Shown: positions 50,060 to 59,168, counted from the stretch's first letter. The stretch is 60,473 bases of DNA from Fictibacillus terranigra (GCF_030412265.1 NZ_JAUHLN010000011.1:1-60473), one strand, 5' to 3'. Numbers and translations: made by a program. The notes: generated from the letters alone by a model not told the origin.

Positions 50060-50088
50060 TTGCAAACCCTTATCTGAAGTGATAAGAT
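50060..50088 (+). promoter_or_regulatory. Sigma-A promoter of ndoAI-ndoA
   Basis: TTGCAA, 17-bp spacer, TAAGAT, 62 bp before ndoAI. Confidence 0.68.
50069..50086. promoter_or_regulatory. Inverted repeat across ndoAI promoter
   Basis: CTTATC-N6-GATAAG lies between the -35 and -10 and overlaps the -10. It is a candidate operator for the ribbon-helix-helix antitoxin. Confidence 0.5.
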
Positions 50089-50149
50089 TATATTTGGTTA
50101 AGAATGATCGTAGCAAATTGCTGAAATGCTTTGCTCTGGAGGTGTAGGT

Positions 50150-50431
50150 GTGTCCGAATTGGCTAACACAAAGAGGATTGTAATTAGTCTTCCTCAACAG
50201 ATTATCAATGAGGTAGACCGAATGATTAAGAATGAGAATTTGGACCGCAGCGAATTCATACATCAAGCAACAAAGATGTATATCCGCGAGAAGAAGAAAC
50301 GTCACATTCGTGAATCTATGAGACAGGGTTATATGGAAATGGCAAAAATCAATTTGAACATTGCATCAGAAGCCTTTCTTTTAGAGGAGGAAGCTGAAAT
50401 TACCTTAGACCGCTTAGTTAGCGGGGTGTAG
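50150..50431 (+). CDS. ndoAI: Antitoxin EndoAI (ribbon-helix-helix)
   Basis: A 93-aa antitoxin for the RNase encoded next door. The RHH DNA-binding part is [18 protein letters not shown], and the toxin-binding tail contains [17 protein letters not shown], strongly conserved in Bacillus. GTG 50150 follows TGGAGGTG; the in-frame upstream extension to 50126 is unlikely. ndoA starts 4 nt after its stop. Confidence 0.95.
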   Translation: MSELANTKRIVISLPQQIINEVDRMIKNENLDRSEFIHQATKMYIREKKKRHIRESMRQGYMEMAKINLNIASEAFLLEEEAEITLDRLVSGV

Positions 50432-50435
50432 CCAG

Positions 50436-50786
50436 TTGATCGTTAAACGCGGAGACGTTTACTTTGCAGATCTTTCCCCGGTTGTCGGATCGGAACAAGG
50501 GGGAATCAGGCCGGTCTTGATCATTCAAAATGATATCGGTAACCGATTTAGTCCTACTGTTATTGTCGCAGCCATAACCGCTCAAATCCAAAAGGCAAAA
50601 CTGCCGACGCATGTGGAGATCAATGCGAAGAAGTACGGATTCGAACGGGATTCTGTCATCTTGCTGGAGCAAATTCGTACGATAGATAAACAAAGGCTGA
50701 CCGACAAAATTACGCATCTTGATGATGAGATGATGCGTCGCGTTGATGAAGCGTTACAAATTAGTCTTGGTCTTATTGACTTTTAA
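50436..50786 (+). CDS. ndoA: Endoribonuclease toxin EndoA (MazF family)
   Basis: A 116-aa toxin that cuts mRNA at UACAU in B. subtilis. Conserved residues [28 protein letters not shown] and [10 protein letters not shown] match Bacillus EndoA closely. The start is TTG 50436. It lies upstream of the sigB operon, as in B. subtilis. A terminator separates the two units. Confidence 0.97.
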   Translation: MIVKRGDVYFADLSPVVGSEQGGIRPVLIIQNDIGNRFSPTVIVAAITAQIQKAKLPTHVEINAKKYGFERDSVILLEQIRTIDKQRLTDKITHLDDEMMRRVDEALQISLGLIDF

Positions 50787-50826
50787 AAAAACTGCCGTTT
50801 CTCCTTGGGAATTGGCAGTTTTTTTC
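50784..50826 (+). terminator. Terminator of ndoAI-ndoA
   Basis: AAAACTGCC/GGCAGTTTT arms with a T-run. Confidence 0.9.
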
Positions 50827-50963
50827 ATTGGGAAACATTTACTTCCGAAAAATGCACAGCTTTTGGGTATTGCGGGCGAACTATATAGCAAAAGATTGCA
50901 AGAATGAGTGAGAAATGGAATAATAAACATAGTGTACCGATGCCGATCGTAAGGGGGTATAGG

Positions 50964-51782
50964 ATGAACGCGGCCATCATCAATATTATTAAAAATAACC
51001 GCAATGAAATAGATAAGCTTTGGTCCAGAGAGCTTGATGCTTTCAAAAGTCAGACAAGCATAATGACACCCCATATGTATAGTCAGCTGAACAACGAATT
51101 TTTATCTTTGCTCATCCATCATATCAGCCATGGGGATATTTCAGCAGATGGAACATTGGAACGTTTTTTCGATAAAGTACTGCGGTCAAACATGCCTCTT
51201 GAATATTTGACACAGGGTCTTCAGTCTTTCCGCAGGATCATTCTGGAGATGATCTTTCAGGAAGAAAACCTTGAAAAGGATACTGCAGTAGATATATATA
51301 GGGAACTCGACCGCTGGATGGATCCTATTTTACATTCAATGGTTCAAAATTCTTCTCAGATATGGGAGCGGACCGTTTCCATTCAAAAATCAGCGTTGCT
51401 CGAATTATCAGCACCGCTTATTCCGGTATTCCAGAACATCAGTGTCATGCCGCTGATCGGAACCATTGATACCGAACGTGCAAAACGGATTATGGAGAAT
51501 TTGCTTGAAGGCGTTATTCAATACCGTTCTGAAGTAGTTCTTATTGATATTACAGGCGTCCCCGTTGTCGATACAATGGTGGCTCACCATATCATCCAGG
51601 CAGCCGATGCAGTCAGGCTTCTTGGCTCCACTTGTATTCTGGTAGGGATCAGGCCGGAAATTGCACAGACGATTGTAAGTCTCGGCATTGATTTAAGCTT
51701 ATTCCCTACTAAAAGCACATTGCAAAAAGGGATGGAAAGAGCTCTGGAAATCACAAACCAACAAATCGTTAAAGATAAATAG
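50964..51782 (+). CDS. rsbR: RsbR-type stressosome co-antagonist
   Basis: A 272-aa protein: an N-terminal non-heme globin-like sensor domain (residues 1-150) and a C-terminal STAS domain (about 155-265) with phosphorylatable threonines in GTIDTERAKR and DITGVPVVDTM. It builds the stressosome with RsbS and RsbT. The start ATG 50964 follows AAGGGGGTA. First gene of the sigB operon. Confidence 0.95.
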   Translation: MNAAIINIIKNNRNEIDKLWSRELDAFKSQTSIMTPHMYSQLNNEFLSLLIHHISHGDISADGTLERFFDKVLRSNMPLEYLTQGLQSFRRIILEMIFQEENLEKDTAVDIYRELDRWMDPILHSMVQNSSQIWERTVSIQKSALLELSAPLIPVFQNISVMPLIGTIDTERAKRIMENLLEGVIQYRSEVVLIDITGVPVVDTMVAHHIIQAADAVRLLGSTCILVGIRPEIAQTIVSLGIDLSLFPTKSTLQKGMERALEITNQQIVKDK

Positions 51783-51794
51783 GGAGTGGGGAAA

Positions 51795-52151
51795 ATGAGA
51801 ATTCCTATTTTGAAACTGCATGAGTATCTTCTTATTACGATTCAAGTAGAGCTCGACGATCAGACAGCTCTACAGTTTCAGGAAGATCTTCTGAATAAAA
51901 TTCATGACACCGGCGCAAAAGGTGTAGTCATTGACCTGACTTCCGTAGATATGATCGATTCCTTTATCGCAAAAGTACTGGGAGATGTCGTCCGCATGTC
52001 AAAACTGATGGGAGCACAAGTCGTTCTGACTGGTATTCAGCCCGCGGTAGCCATTACTTTGATTGATCTGGGGATTTCGATGAGAGAGGTTCCAACAGCA
52101 CTTGATCTTGAACAAGGGCTTGATAAATTGCGACTGGAACTGGAGGGATGA
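51795..52151 (+). CDS. rsbS: RsbS antagonist (STAS), stressosome scaffold
   Basis: A 118-aa single STAS protein that traps RsbT. Ser56 in DMIDSFIA is the RsbT phosphorylation site. ATG 51795 rather than the GTG at 51786 matches the family N-terminus (MxxPxIPILKL). Its stop overlaps rsbT. Confidence 0.97.
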   Translation: MRIPILKLHEYLLITIQVELDDQTALQFQEDLLNKIHDTGAKGVVIDLTSVDMIDSFIAKVLGDVVRMSKLMGAQVVLTGIQPAVAITLIDLGISMREVPTALDLEQGLDKLRLELEG

Positions 52152-52153
52152 GC

Positions 52154-52555
52154 ATGGACATCCAATCCTGTGTAGAAGTTTGCAATGAATGGGATATCGT
52201 CAGTGCCCGGCAGTTAGGCAGAAACATGGCAAAAGAACTGGGGTTTGGCAATGTGGACCAGGCTCGTATTACGACCGCCATTTCTGAGTTAGCCCGTAAT
52301 ATTTATTTGTACGCCGGCAACGGAAAGATTTGCCTCGAGCCTGTAGAACAGATGGGAAGAAAAGGGCTCCGCATCATCGCCGTGGATAACGGCCCTGGAA
52401 TCCGGGACATCCGCAAGGTTATGGAGGATGGATATACGACTTCTGGCGGACTGGGTGCTGGACTCCCTGGAGTGAAGCGTTTAATGGACGAGTTCTCCAT
52501 TGATTCTACGCTTGACAGCGGGACGGAAATCCTTGCGACGAAGTGGCTTCGTTAG
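52154..52555 (+). CDS. rsbT: RsbT serine/threonine kinase
   Basis: A 133-aa GHKL kinase that phosphorylates RsbS/RsbR under stress and then activates RsbU. ATP site motifs: SELARNIYLYAG (N box) and DNGPGI plus GGLGAGLPG. ATG 52154 has GGAGGG 6 nt upstream and the MxxQSC start of homologues; ATG 52148 abuts the site. Confidence 0.97.
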   Translation: MDIQSCVEVCNEWDIVSARQLGRNMAKELGFGNVDQARITTAISELARNIYLYAGNGKICLEPVEQMGRKGLRIIAVDNGPGIRDIRKVMEDGYTTSGGLGAGLPGVKRLMDEFSIDSTLDSGTEILATKWLR

Positions 52556-52565
52556 GAGGGGTTAA

Positions 52566-53573
52566 ATGAACGACAGAGAAATGATCATCGATCGATATAA
52601 AGACTTGCTGACTACCTATCTTAAAGGGAAAAGCGAGACTGCATTATATAAAGGCCAGCAATTTAGCAGGAAACTGATTGAGCAGCAGATCTCACCCGAT
52701 GACGTGATCAGCCATCACGTGAATGTGCTGAGTGAACTTTTCCCCGACATGTCAGAAGGAATGAGGGATTCCTTTGATTTTCTTCTGGAAGTCATGATCG
52801 GATACGGGTTCGCATATCGGGAGCATCAGAGTTTAAGGACCCGTCAGCGCCAGCTTGAATCGGAAATAGAAGTGGCGGCGAGCATGCAGCAAACCCTTCT
52901 GCTCAGCGATGTGCCTGACGTGGACTCTCTGGATATCGGGGTGATCAGCGTCCCGGCCAAGAAGATGAACGGTGATTACTTTAATTTTGTGAAAGACGAT
53001 AAATCAATCAGCGTTGCAGTGGCAGATATTATAGGCAAGGGGATTCCGGCTGCGCTCTGCATGTCCATGATCAAATATGCCATGGACAGTCTGCCTGAGC
53101 AGCGGATGCAGCCTAACCTGCTGCTTGAAAATTTAAATAGAGTTGTGGAACAAAACGTGCATCCTAACATGTTTATCACTATGTTGTATGGGCTTTATGA
53201 CACAGATGTCCATAAGTTTTATTTTGCCGGTGCGGGACACGAACCTGGCTTTTTTTATAAAGCGGCGAATGATAAGTTTGAGGACATGTTTGCCAAAGGG
53301 CTCGTTTTGGGTGTTTCCCGTACAACGAAATACAAGGAATTTGAAAAGCGGGTCGACCCGGGTGATATGATCATTCTGCTTTCTGACGGTGTGACAGAGT
53401 GCCGCACCAGCAAAGGATTTATTGAAAGAGATGAAATCGTCGGCTTGATTCGTGAGAATATGCATAAGCCTGCACAGGAAATCGTGGACTGTGTGTTTGC
53501 AGAGCTTGAGAGACTTCAGGAATTTGAACTACGAGATGACTTTACACTTATTATTTTAAAAAGAAGGGTTTGA
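52566..53573 (+). CDS. rsbU: RsbU PP2C-type phosphatase
   Basis: A 335-aa phosphatase that dephosphorylates RsbV to free SigB. The N-terminal RsbT-binding helices (residues 1-85) are followed by a PPM domain with VAVADIIGKGIPAALCM and ILLSDGVTE metal motifs. GGAGGGG precedes the start. The sigma-B promoter for rsbV overlaps its 3' end. Confidence 0.97.
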   Translation: MNDREMIIDRYKDLLTTYLKGKSETALYKGQQFSRKLIEQQISPDDVISHHVNVLSELFPDMSEGMRDSFDFLLEVMIGYGFAYREHQSLRTRQRQLESEIEVAASMQQTLLLSDVPDVDSLDIGVISVPAKKMNGDYFNFVKDDKSISVAVADIIGKGIPAALCMSMIKYAMDSLPEQRMQPNLLLENLNRVVEQNVHPNMFITMLYGLYDTDVHKFYFAGAGHEPGFFYKAANDKFEDMFAKGLVLGVSRTTKYKEFEKRVDPGDMIILLSDGVTECRTSKGFIERDEIVGLIRENMHKPAQEIVDCVFAELERLQEFELRDDFTLIILKRRV

Positions 53574-53593
53574 CCGTTTTTCGAAAAGGGTAA
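53568..53593 (+). promoter_or_regulatory. Sigma-B promoter of rsbV-rsbW-sigB-rsbX
   Basis: GTTTGA, 14-bp spacer, GGGTAA, overlapping the rsbU stop codon and 41 bp before rsbV. It is the expected autoregulatory promoter. Confidence 0.85.
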
Positions 53594-53634
53594 ATAATTT
53601 TATGGGTTTATGATAATATCCTGGGGGGAAAAAG

Positions 53635-53967
53635 ATGAATCTGCAAATCAAACATGAAGAGAACAATGGAATTCATTATTTATTACTAGCCGGAGAAGTA
53701 GACGCGTACACTGCACCAAAGCTAAAAGAAGTGCTGGTTCCTCTGACTGAGGTGGAAAATGTGCAAATCATCATCGATCTTCAGCACATTGAGTATATGG
53801 ATAGCACTGGGCTTGGGATTTTCGTCGGAGCTTTAAAGTCGACCAAAAAGAACGAAAGCACGTTAAAGCTGCGCGGAATGACGGACCGAGTGAGACGCTT
53901 GTTTGAAATTACCGGCCTGACTGAGGTTATGGATATAGACAATGAGGTAAAGGGGGAGGCCAGATGA
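53635..53967 (+). CDS. rsbV: Anti-anti-sigma factor RsbV
   Basis: A 110-aa STAS protein; Ser57 in EYMDSTGLG is phosphorylated by RsbW. When dephosphorylated by RsbU it binds RsbW and frees SigB. GGGGGG precedes the ATG; its stop overlaps rsbW by 4 bp. Confidence 0.97.
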   Translation: MNLQIKHEENNGIHYLLLAGEVDAYTAPKLKEVLVPLTEVENVQIIIDLQHIEYMDSTGLGIFVGALKSTKKNESTLKLRGMTDRVRRLFEITGLTEVMDIDNEVKGEAR

Positions 53968-54446
53968 ATAAAGCCTCTGATTTTATCGAAATGACCGTAC
54001 CCGCCAAACCCGACTATGTCGGAGTGGTGCGTCTGACGATATCTGGTATTGCCAACCGGATGGGTTTTGCTTTTGATGAAATAGAAGATATTAAAATCGC
54101 TGTTTCAGAAGCCTGTACGAATGCAGTGAATCATGCGTACACGGAGTCAGAAAAAGGACAAATCCGAATTGGCTGTGGCGTATACGATGACCGGCTCGAA
54201 ATTATGGTGGTGGACCATGGGAAGAGTTTCGATTATGATGATCTGAACGAATCACTCGGACCTGTTGAAGGAAAATCCGTAGAACAATTGAACGAAGGAG
54301 GTCTGGGCCTCTTCCTAATTGAATCATTGATGGATAAAGTGGAAATCAGCGGTGAAGCGGGTGTAATCGTAATGATGACGAAGTATCTTCACAGAGATGA
54401 GGTGGAGGAAAATGTCGACAGGACCTCACCAGCACCTACACAATAA
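53964..54446 (+). CDS. rsbW: Serine-protein kinase/anti-sigma-B factor RsbW
   Basis: A 160-aa GHKL kinase that binds SigB and phosphorylates RsbV. N box SEACTNAVNHAY and the G-box region NEGGLGLFLIESLMD are clear. It overlaps rsbV by 4 bp and sigB by 35 bp. Confidence 0.97.
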   Translation: MNKASDFIEMTVPAKPDYVGVVRLTISGIANRMGFAFDEIEDIKIAVSEACTNAVNHAYTESEKGQIRIGCGVYDDRLEIMVVDHGKSFDYDDLNESLGPVEGKSVEQLNEGGLGLFLIESLMDKVEISGEAGVIVMMTKYLHRDEVEENVDRTSPAPTQ

Positions 54447-55203
54447 AGAGGAAGTTTATCAGTGGATAGATGAGCTTCAGAACGACCCGCAAAACGAGAT
54501 TCTGCAAACGAAACTCGTGCATCAGTACCAAGATCTTGTCCATTCTCTTGCACGGAAGTTTTCAAAGGGAAAAAGCATTCATGATGATTTAGTTCAGGTC
54601 GGCATGATCGGACTGCTTGCTGCACTCCGCAGATATGATCCCGACTTTGGCCGTTCGTTTGAATCTTTTGCCGTTCCAACCATCATTGGTGAAATCAAAC
54701 GGTTTATCCGGGATAAAACCTGGAGTGTACACGTACCGAGACGAATTAAAGAGCTTGGGCCGCGTATTAAAAAAGCAGTAGAAGAATTGACGAACCAGCT
54801 TCAGCGATCACCGAAAATCCAGGAAATTGCCGATTACCTGGAGGTTACGGAGGAGGAAGTGCTGGAGACGATGGAGATGGGCAAAAGCTACCAGGCTCTT
54901 TCGGTCGACAGTTCCATTGAAGCCGATCAGGAAGGAAGCACGGTAACTTTGCTTGACCTCGTCGGGTCACAGGATGCGGGCTTTGATCAGATAGATAAAA
55001 GGATGCTCTTACAGAAGGCTTTTGCCGTTCTTTCTGAACGAGAACAAGAGATATTGAAATGTACGTACTTTGAAAATTTAAGCCAGAAAGAAACAGGAGA
55101 AAGGCTTGATATTTCACAAATGCATGTTTCTCGCTTGCAACGGAGAGCACTTGAAAAACTTCGGGAAGCAATTCGCGTTGAACCATCGGAGGCTTTAAAA
55201 TGA
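54412..55203 (+). CDS. sigB: RNA polymerase sigma factor SigB
   Basis: A 263-aa general stress sigma factor. Conserved regions: DDLVQVGMIGLLAALRRYDP (2.2), VPTIIGEIKRFIRDKTWSVH, VPRRIKELGPRI (region 3) and LSQKETGERLDISQMHVSRL (4.2). ATG 54412 follows GGTGGAGGA within rsbW. The N-terminus is less conserved than the core. It controls YflT-like genes such as the one at 28010. Confidence 0.97.
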   Translation: MSTGPHQHLHNKEEVYQWIDELQNDPQNEILQTKLVHQYQDLVHSLARKFSKGKSIHDDLVQVGMIGLLAALRRYDPDFGRSFESFAVPTIIGEIKRFIRDKTWSVHVPRRIKELGPRIKKAVEELTNQLQRSPKIQEIADYLEVTEEEVLETMEMGKSYQALSVDSSIEADQEGSTVTLLDLVGSQDAGFDQIDKRMLLQKAFAVLSEREQEILKCTYFENLSQKETGERLDISQMHVSRLQRRALEKLREAIRVEPSEALK

Positions 55204-55808
55204 TCCAGGACTATTCCTATGACAAAATAGCTGTCTCTTCTTTTCAAAAGCCTAAGAATGGGAATGATTTATGCGGAGATAGTTTTTATGTCACGGAAAC
55301 CCGTGATTATTTTATTTGTGCGGTCGCGGATGGACTGGGGAGCGGAAGTATGGCGAAAATGGCTTCTCAGGCCGCTGTTACTGCAGTTGAGCAGAATCAT
55401 CAATTAGATGTTGAGTCGCTCATGCAGGTGTGTAACGAGGAACTGAGGGGAACGCGCGGAGCGGTTCTTTCCATCTTTAAGATCGATTTCCAGCAGCGAA
55501 CGGTCTATTATGCCGGCATCGGAAATATTCGGTTTATGATGGCGGGGAAAGACCGCAAGCTGATTTATCCCCTTCCAACTGTAGGTTTTCTTTCCGGGAA
55601 ACCGCAGAAGTTCCGAATCCAGCAATTTCCTTTCGATGATCAGACCGCTTTTATTATTTATTCTGATGGAATGGAAATTCACACACAAAGCCGTATCATC
55701 TTGACGAACATGGTTTCGCCCAAAGAGTCTGCGGCTTATCTTGGAAACTTATCTCAAAAATTAATTGATGATGCTACCTGTCTCGTGGGAAAAGTATCAC
55801 ATGCATGA
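55200..55808 (+). CDS. rsbX: RsbX phosphatase
   Basis: A 202-aa PP2C that dephosphorylates RsbS and RsbR, resetting the stressosome. Metal-binding motifs: NDLCGDSFYV, VADGLGSG and IIYSDGMEIH. The start overlaps the sigB stop (ATGA). Confidence 0.95.
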   Translation: MIQDYSYDKIAVSSFQKPKNGNDLCGDSFYVTETRDYFICAVADGLGSGSMAKMASQAAVTAVEQNHQLDVESLMQVCNEELRGTRGAVLSIFKIDFQQRTVYYAGIGNIRFMMAGKDRKLIYPLPTVGFLSGKPQKFRIQQFPFDDQTAFIIYSDGMEIHTQSRIILTNMVSPKESAAYLGNLSQKLIDDATCLVGKVSHA

Positions 55809-55809
55809 A

Positions 55810-55842
55810 GAAGCCGAGCATTGTGTCTCGGCTTTTTTTTGT
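55810..55842 (+). terminator. Terminator of sigB operon
   Basis: AGCCGAG/CTCGGCT arms, loop CATTGTGT, then a T-run. Confidence 0.92.
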
Positions 55843-55888
55843 GGTATTTAGGATGGATCTTCATATACTAATTGAAAAGGGGTGATGT

Positions 55889-56068
55889 GTGTTGAATCCT
55901 GGTTTTTGGATTTGGATTGCCCTTGGTCTGATTGCTTTTTACTACGTTGTACGTTACGTCAGCGTGGCCAAAAGAACAGAAATTGTTTTGGAAAGCCCGT
56001 CTGTCAGCCGCCAATATCGTTCCACTCATGCATCCCGCGTCATAGAGGAAGAGGAGTGGCAGTATTGA
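55889..56068 (+). CDS. Small single-pass membrane protein (59 aa)
   Basis: A short gene missed by simple length limits. The product starts with GFWIWIALGLIAFYYVVRYV, one membrane helix, followed by a polar tail (RQYRSTHASRVIEEEEWQY). GTG 55889 (or TTG 55892) follows AAGGGGTGA. A good terminator follows at once. The family is not recognised; it lies between rsbX and tex. Confidence 0.68.
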   Translation: MLNPGFWIWIALGLIAFYYVVRYVSVAKRTEIVLESPSVSRQYRSTHASRVIEEEEWQY

Positions 56069-56098
56069 GCACCTGTAAACACAGGTGCTTTTTTTATT
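56066..56098 (+). terminator. Terminator of 59-aa membrane protein gene
   Basis: AGCACCTGT/ACAGGTGCT arms, loop AAAC, seven Ts. Confidence 0.93.
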
Positions 56099-56186
56099 GC
56101 CTCGCTCACGTTTTCTTAAAACGATGGGAAAGTGTTAAACTAGAAGAGTACACGATATTTTCACAGTAATGAAAGGGGTACTTCTA

Positions 56187-58367
56187 TTGGAAGGAACAAT
56201 CGAAAAAGCGGATATTGGCTATTCGGAAATTGCAAAAGAAATCGGGATCAAACAAAAACAAGTCGTAAACGTGATCGATTTATTAAAAGACGGAAATACG
56301 GTCCCCTTTATCGCCAGGTACCGAAAAGAGCTGACAGGCGGACTGGATGAAGTTCAAATCAAAGAAATCATGGATAGATGGCATTATTCTGAAAACCTGA
56401 AGGAACGCAAAGAGGAAGTACTTCGTCTGATCGGTGAACAGGGAAAACTGACGGATGATCTGGCTGCATCCATTACAAATGCAAAAAAACTTCAGGAAAT
56501 CGAAGACCTTTATCGCCCCTACAAGCAAAAGCGAAGAACCCGTGCGACTGTGGCAAAAGAAAAAGGGCTTGAGCCTTTGGCTGATTGGCTGATGAGCCAG
56601 CCTTGGCAAGGAAATGTGCTGGAGAAGGCCGGAGAGTTTTTGTCTGAAGAAAAAGAAGTGCATACACCGGAAGAAGCCATAGCGGGTGCACAGGATATCA
56701 TTGCAGAACAGCTGTCAGATGATGCTTCCATCCGAACCTGGATCAGAGAACTGACGTTTAAGGAAGGAAAACTTCAGACATCGCTGAAGAAAAATGGCGA
56801 GGATGAGAAAAAAGTATATGAAATGTATTATGAATACAGCGAGCCCGTTCAAAAGATCGTTCCGCACCGTATTCTTGCCGTAAATCGCGGGGAAAAGGAA
56901 GACGTTTTAAAGGTGGATATCGAATCTCCTTCAGAGAAGATCATTGAAAGGCTTTACCGAAGTGTGATCAAAAAATCATCCTCTCCGGCTGTTCCATACT
57001 TAAAAGAGGCCATTGAAGACAGCTATCGAAGACTGATTGCTTCTTCCATTGAACGCGATATACGCAATGAACTTACAGATAAGGGCGAGGAACAGGCGAT
57101 CCATATTTTTTCCGAGAACTTGAGGAACCTTCTTCTTCAATCCCCTTTAAAGGGAAGAATGGTGCTAGGGGTTGACCCTGCTTACCGGACAGGCTGCAAG
57201 CTCGGTGTGGTGGACGAGACGGGCAAAATGATTCATATACAGACGATCTATCCTACTCCGCCAAGATCAGAAGTGCAAAAATCCGAGGCAGTGGTCAAGG
57301 AGCTGATCAAAAAATACGGCATCCATGTCATCGCGATCGGAAACGGAACCGCATCCAGAGAAACAGAGCAATTTATTGCTCATACGATTAAAAGCACTGA
57401 GGAGCCTGTTTCCTACATCATAGTAAACGAAGCGGGTGCCAGTGTTTATTCAGCCTCTGCGATCGCAAGGGAGGAGTTTCCGGAATTGCAAGTCGAGGAA
57501 CGAAGTGCGATCTCCATCGCCCGGCGTCTGCAGGACCCGCTGGCCGAACTCGTGAAGATCGATCCTAAGTCTGTTGGGGTAGGGCAGTATCAGCATGATG
57601 TTTCACAAAAACGCCTCAACGAATCGTTAACCTTTGTCGTCGAAACAGCGGTTAACCAAGTGGGTGTGAATGTGAATACCGCTTCCTCATCCCTTCTTCA
57701 ATATGTAGCAGGCTTGTCCAAAACGGTGGCGCAGAACATAGTAAAGGCGAGAGAGGAAAAGGGGAAATTCGAAAAGCGGGAAGAACTCAAGAAAATACCG
57801 AGACTCGGAGCGAAAACCTATGAGCAGTGTATCGGATTTTTACGCATTCCCGACGGAAAGAATCCACTTGACCAAACGGCGATTCACCCTGAGAGCTATA
57901 AAGAGACACTGCAGCTGCTGAAAGAAATGGATAGCGATGTGAAGGATATCGGTTCGGATGGTTTAAAGTCCAAGCTGAAAACCATCGATATAAAATCAAT
58001 GGCAGCCAAATTAAACATTGGGGAACCGACACTTCAAGATATCATTGATGGATTATTGCGGCCTAACCGGGATGTTCGTGAGGAATTATCGAAGCCGCTC
58101 CTGAAAACCGACGTATTAAAGCTGGAAGATCTGCAAAAAGGAATGGAGCTTGAAGGAACGGTCCGTAACGTCGTGGACTTTGGGGCTTTTGTAGATATTG
58201 GCGTGAAGCAGGATGGACTGGTGCATATTTCTAAACTGGCCAAACGCTTTGTGAAGCATCCTATGGATGTCGTCAGTGTCGGCCAGGTCGTAACCGTATG
58301 GGTCGACAGCGTCGATCTTGCAAAAGGCAGAGTGGCGCTTACTATGCTGCCGCCGGAAGCCCAGTAA
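56187..58367 (+). CDS. tex: Tex-family RNA-binding transcriptional accessory protein
   Basis: A protein of about 726 aa. Order: N-terminal helical Tex domain, a YqgF-like RNase H fold (VLGVDPAYRTGCKLGVVDETG), helix-hairpin-helix motifs (LSKTVAQNIVKAREEKG, IPRLGAKTYEQCIGFLRIPD), and a C-terminal S1 domain (EGTVRNVVDFGAFVDIGVKQ, about residues 645-715). The frame starts at ATG 56169, but TTG 56187 has AAAGGGG 8-9 nt upstream and is preferred. Role: transcription/RNA-associated, not well defined. Confidence 0.93.
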   Translation: MEGTIEKADIGYSEIAKEIGIKQKQVVNVIDLLKDGNTVPFIARYRKELTGGLDEVQIKEIMDRWHYSENLKERKEEVLRLIGEQGKLTDDLAASITNAKKLQEIEDLYRPYKQKRRTRATVAKEKGLEPLADWLMSQPWQGNVLEKAGEFLSEEKEVHTPEEAIAGAQDIIAEQLSDDASIRTWIRELTFKEGKLQTSLKKNGEDEKKVYEMYYEYSEPVQKIVPHRILAVNRGEKEDVLKVDIESPSEKIIERLYRSVIKKSSSPAVPYLKEAIEDSYRRLIASSIERDIRNELTDKGEEQAIHIFSENLRNLLLQSPLKGRMVLGVDPAYRTGCKLGVVDETGKMIHIQTIYPTPPRSEVQKSEAVVKELIKKYGIHVIAIGNGTASRETEQFIAHTIKSTEEPVSYIIVNEAGASVYSASAIAREEFPELQVEERSAISIARRLQDPLAELVKIDPKSVGVGQYQHDVSQKRLNESLTFVVETAVNQVGVNVNTASSSLLQYVAGLSKTVAQNIVKAREEKGKFEKREELKKIPRLGAKTYEQCIGFLRIPDGKNPLDQTAIHPESYKETLQLLKEMDSDVKDIGSDGLKSKLKTIDIKSMAAKLNIGEPTLQDIIDGLLRPNRDVREELSKPLLKTDVLKLEDLQKGMELEGTVRNVVDFGAFVDIGVKQDGLVHISKLAKRFVKHPMDVVSVGQVVTVWVDSVDLAKGRVALTMLPPEAQ

Positions 58368-58381
58368 GACTGCTGAGCGGA

Positions 58382-58516
58382 TCAGGGCAGACTTTTGCTT
58401 TCAGTCGTACAGTTTTTTTGGTTATAAAAAAACCAGCATTGATTCAAAAGACGGATCTGATAACGGTCCTTTTGATAGTAGGCTTTTCTAAGTTGCTTCT
58501 TAAACCATGTAGGCAT
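58382..58516 (-). CDS. cmpA: Cortex morphogenetic protein CmpA
   Basis: A 44-aa protein on the minus strand in the tex-sprT gap: MPTWFKKQLRKAYYQKDRYQ then IRLLNQCWFFYNQKN. This matches B. subtilis CmpA, a mother-cell quality-control adaptor that, with ClpXP, checks spore envelope assembly through SpoIVA. GGAGG lies 8 nt before the ATG. The last residues (CTTESKSLP) are longer than in B. subtilis. Confidence 0.9.
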   Translation of the reverse strand: MPTWFKKQLRKAYYQKDRYQIRLLNQCWFFYNQKNCTTESKSLP

Positions 58517-58613
58517 AGACAAAACCTCCACTTATTCAAGCGTGATTTAGTCTATGTCTCATGGCTTGTTGATGTGACCAACTTTTTGCGTTCAGGAGGA
58601 ATAAGAAAAAGAA

Positions 58614-59063
58614 ATGGAACAATCGGAACTTCAGCTTCTTGTTGAACAAATATCACAGGATTCCTTTCATAAGCCCTTTCGGCATACCGCCCGCTTTAAC
58701 GGCCGGCTAAGAACCACGGGCGGACGCTATCTGCTGAGATCGCATGATATCGAGATCAACCCCAAGCAGCTGAGTGAATTCGGCATTGACGCGCTGACCG
58801 GCATCATTAAACATGAGCTGTGCCATTACCACTTGCATATAGAAGGAAGGGGATATAAACACCGGGACCCTGAATTCAAACAGCTTCTTCACAAGGTAGG
58901 AGGGCTTCGGTATTGCGAAACCCTGCCAGGAACCAGAAACGTACAGGCGTATAAGTATCTCTATTTATGTTCAGACTGCCATCAGCAATACAGGCGCAAG
59001 CGCAAGGTCAATACCGCTAAATATGTATGCGGCAAATGCAGAGGAAAATTGATTCTAACCTAA
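58614..59063 (+). CDS. SprT-like zinc metalloprotease-fold protein
   Basis: A 149-aa protein. The zinc motif is HELCHYH (HExxH, about residues 67-73). A C-terminal zinc ribbon has CSDC and CGKC pairs. AGGAGGAA is about 12 nt before the ATG. Homologous to B. subtilis YdcK. Substrate unknown. The tRNA cluster follows. Confidence 0.92.
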   Translation: MEQSELQLLVEQISQDSFHKPFRHTARFNGRLRTTGGRYLLRSHDIEINPKQLSEFGIDALTGIIKHELCHYHLHIEGRGYKHRDPEFKQLLHKVGGLRYCETLPGTRNVQAYKYLYLCSDCHQQYRRKRKVNTAKYVCGKCRGKLILT

Positions 59064-59077
59064 AGTCAAAAAAAGTA

Positions 59078-59106
59078 TTGACCGGCAAGTCCGATCTGTG
59101 TTAGAT
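59078..59106 (+). promoter_or_regulatory. Promoter P1 of right tRNA cluster
   Basis: TTGACC, 17-bp spacer, TTAGAT. Confidence 0.65.
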
Positions 59107-59168
59107 TAATAAAGTCGCTGAAAGACATCTTGTCCTTACATAGACAAAATAAAATTTTAAAAAAGCTA

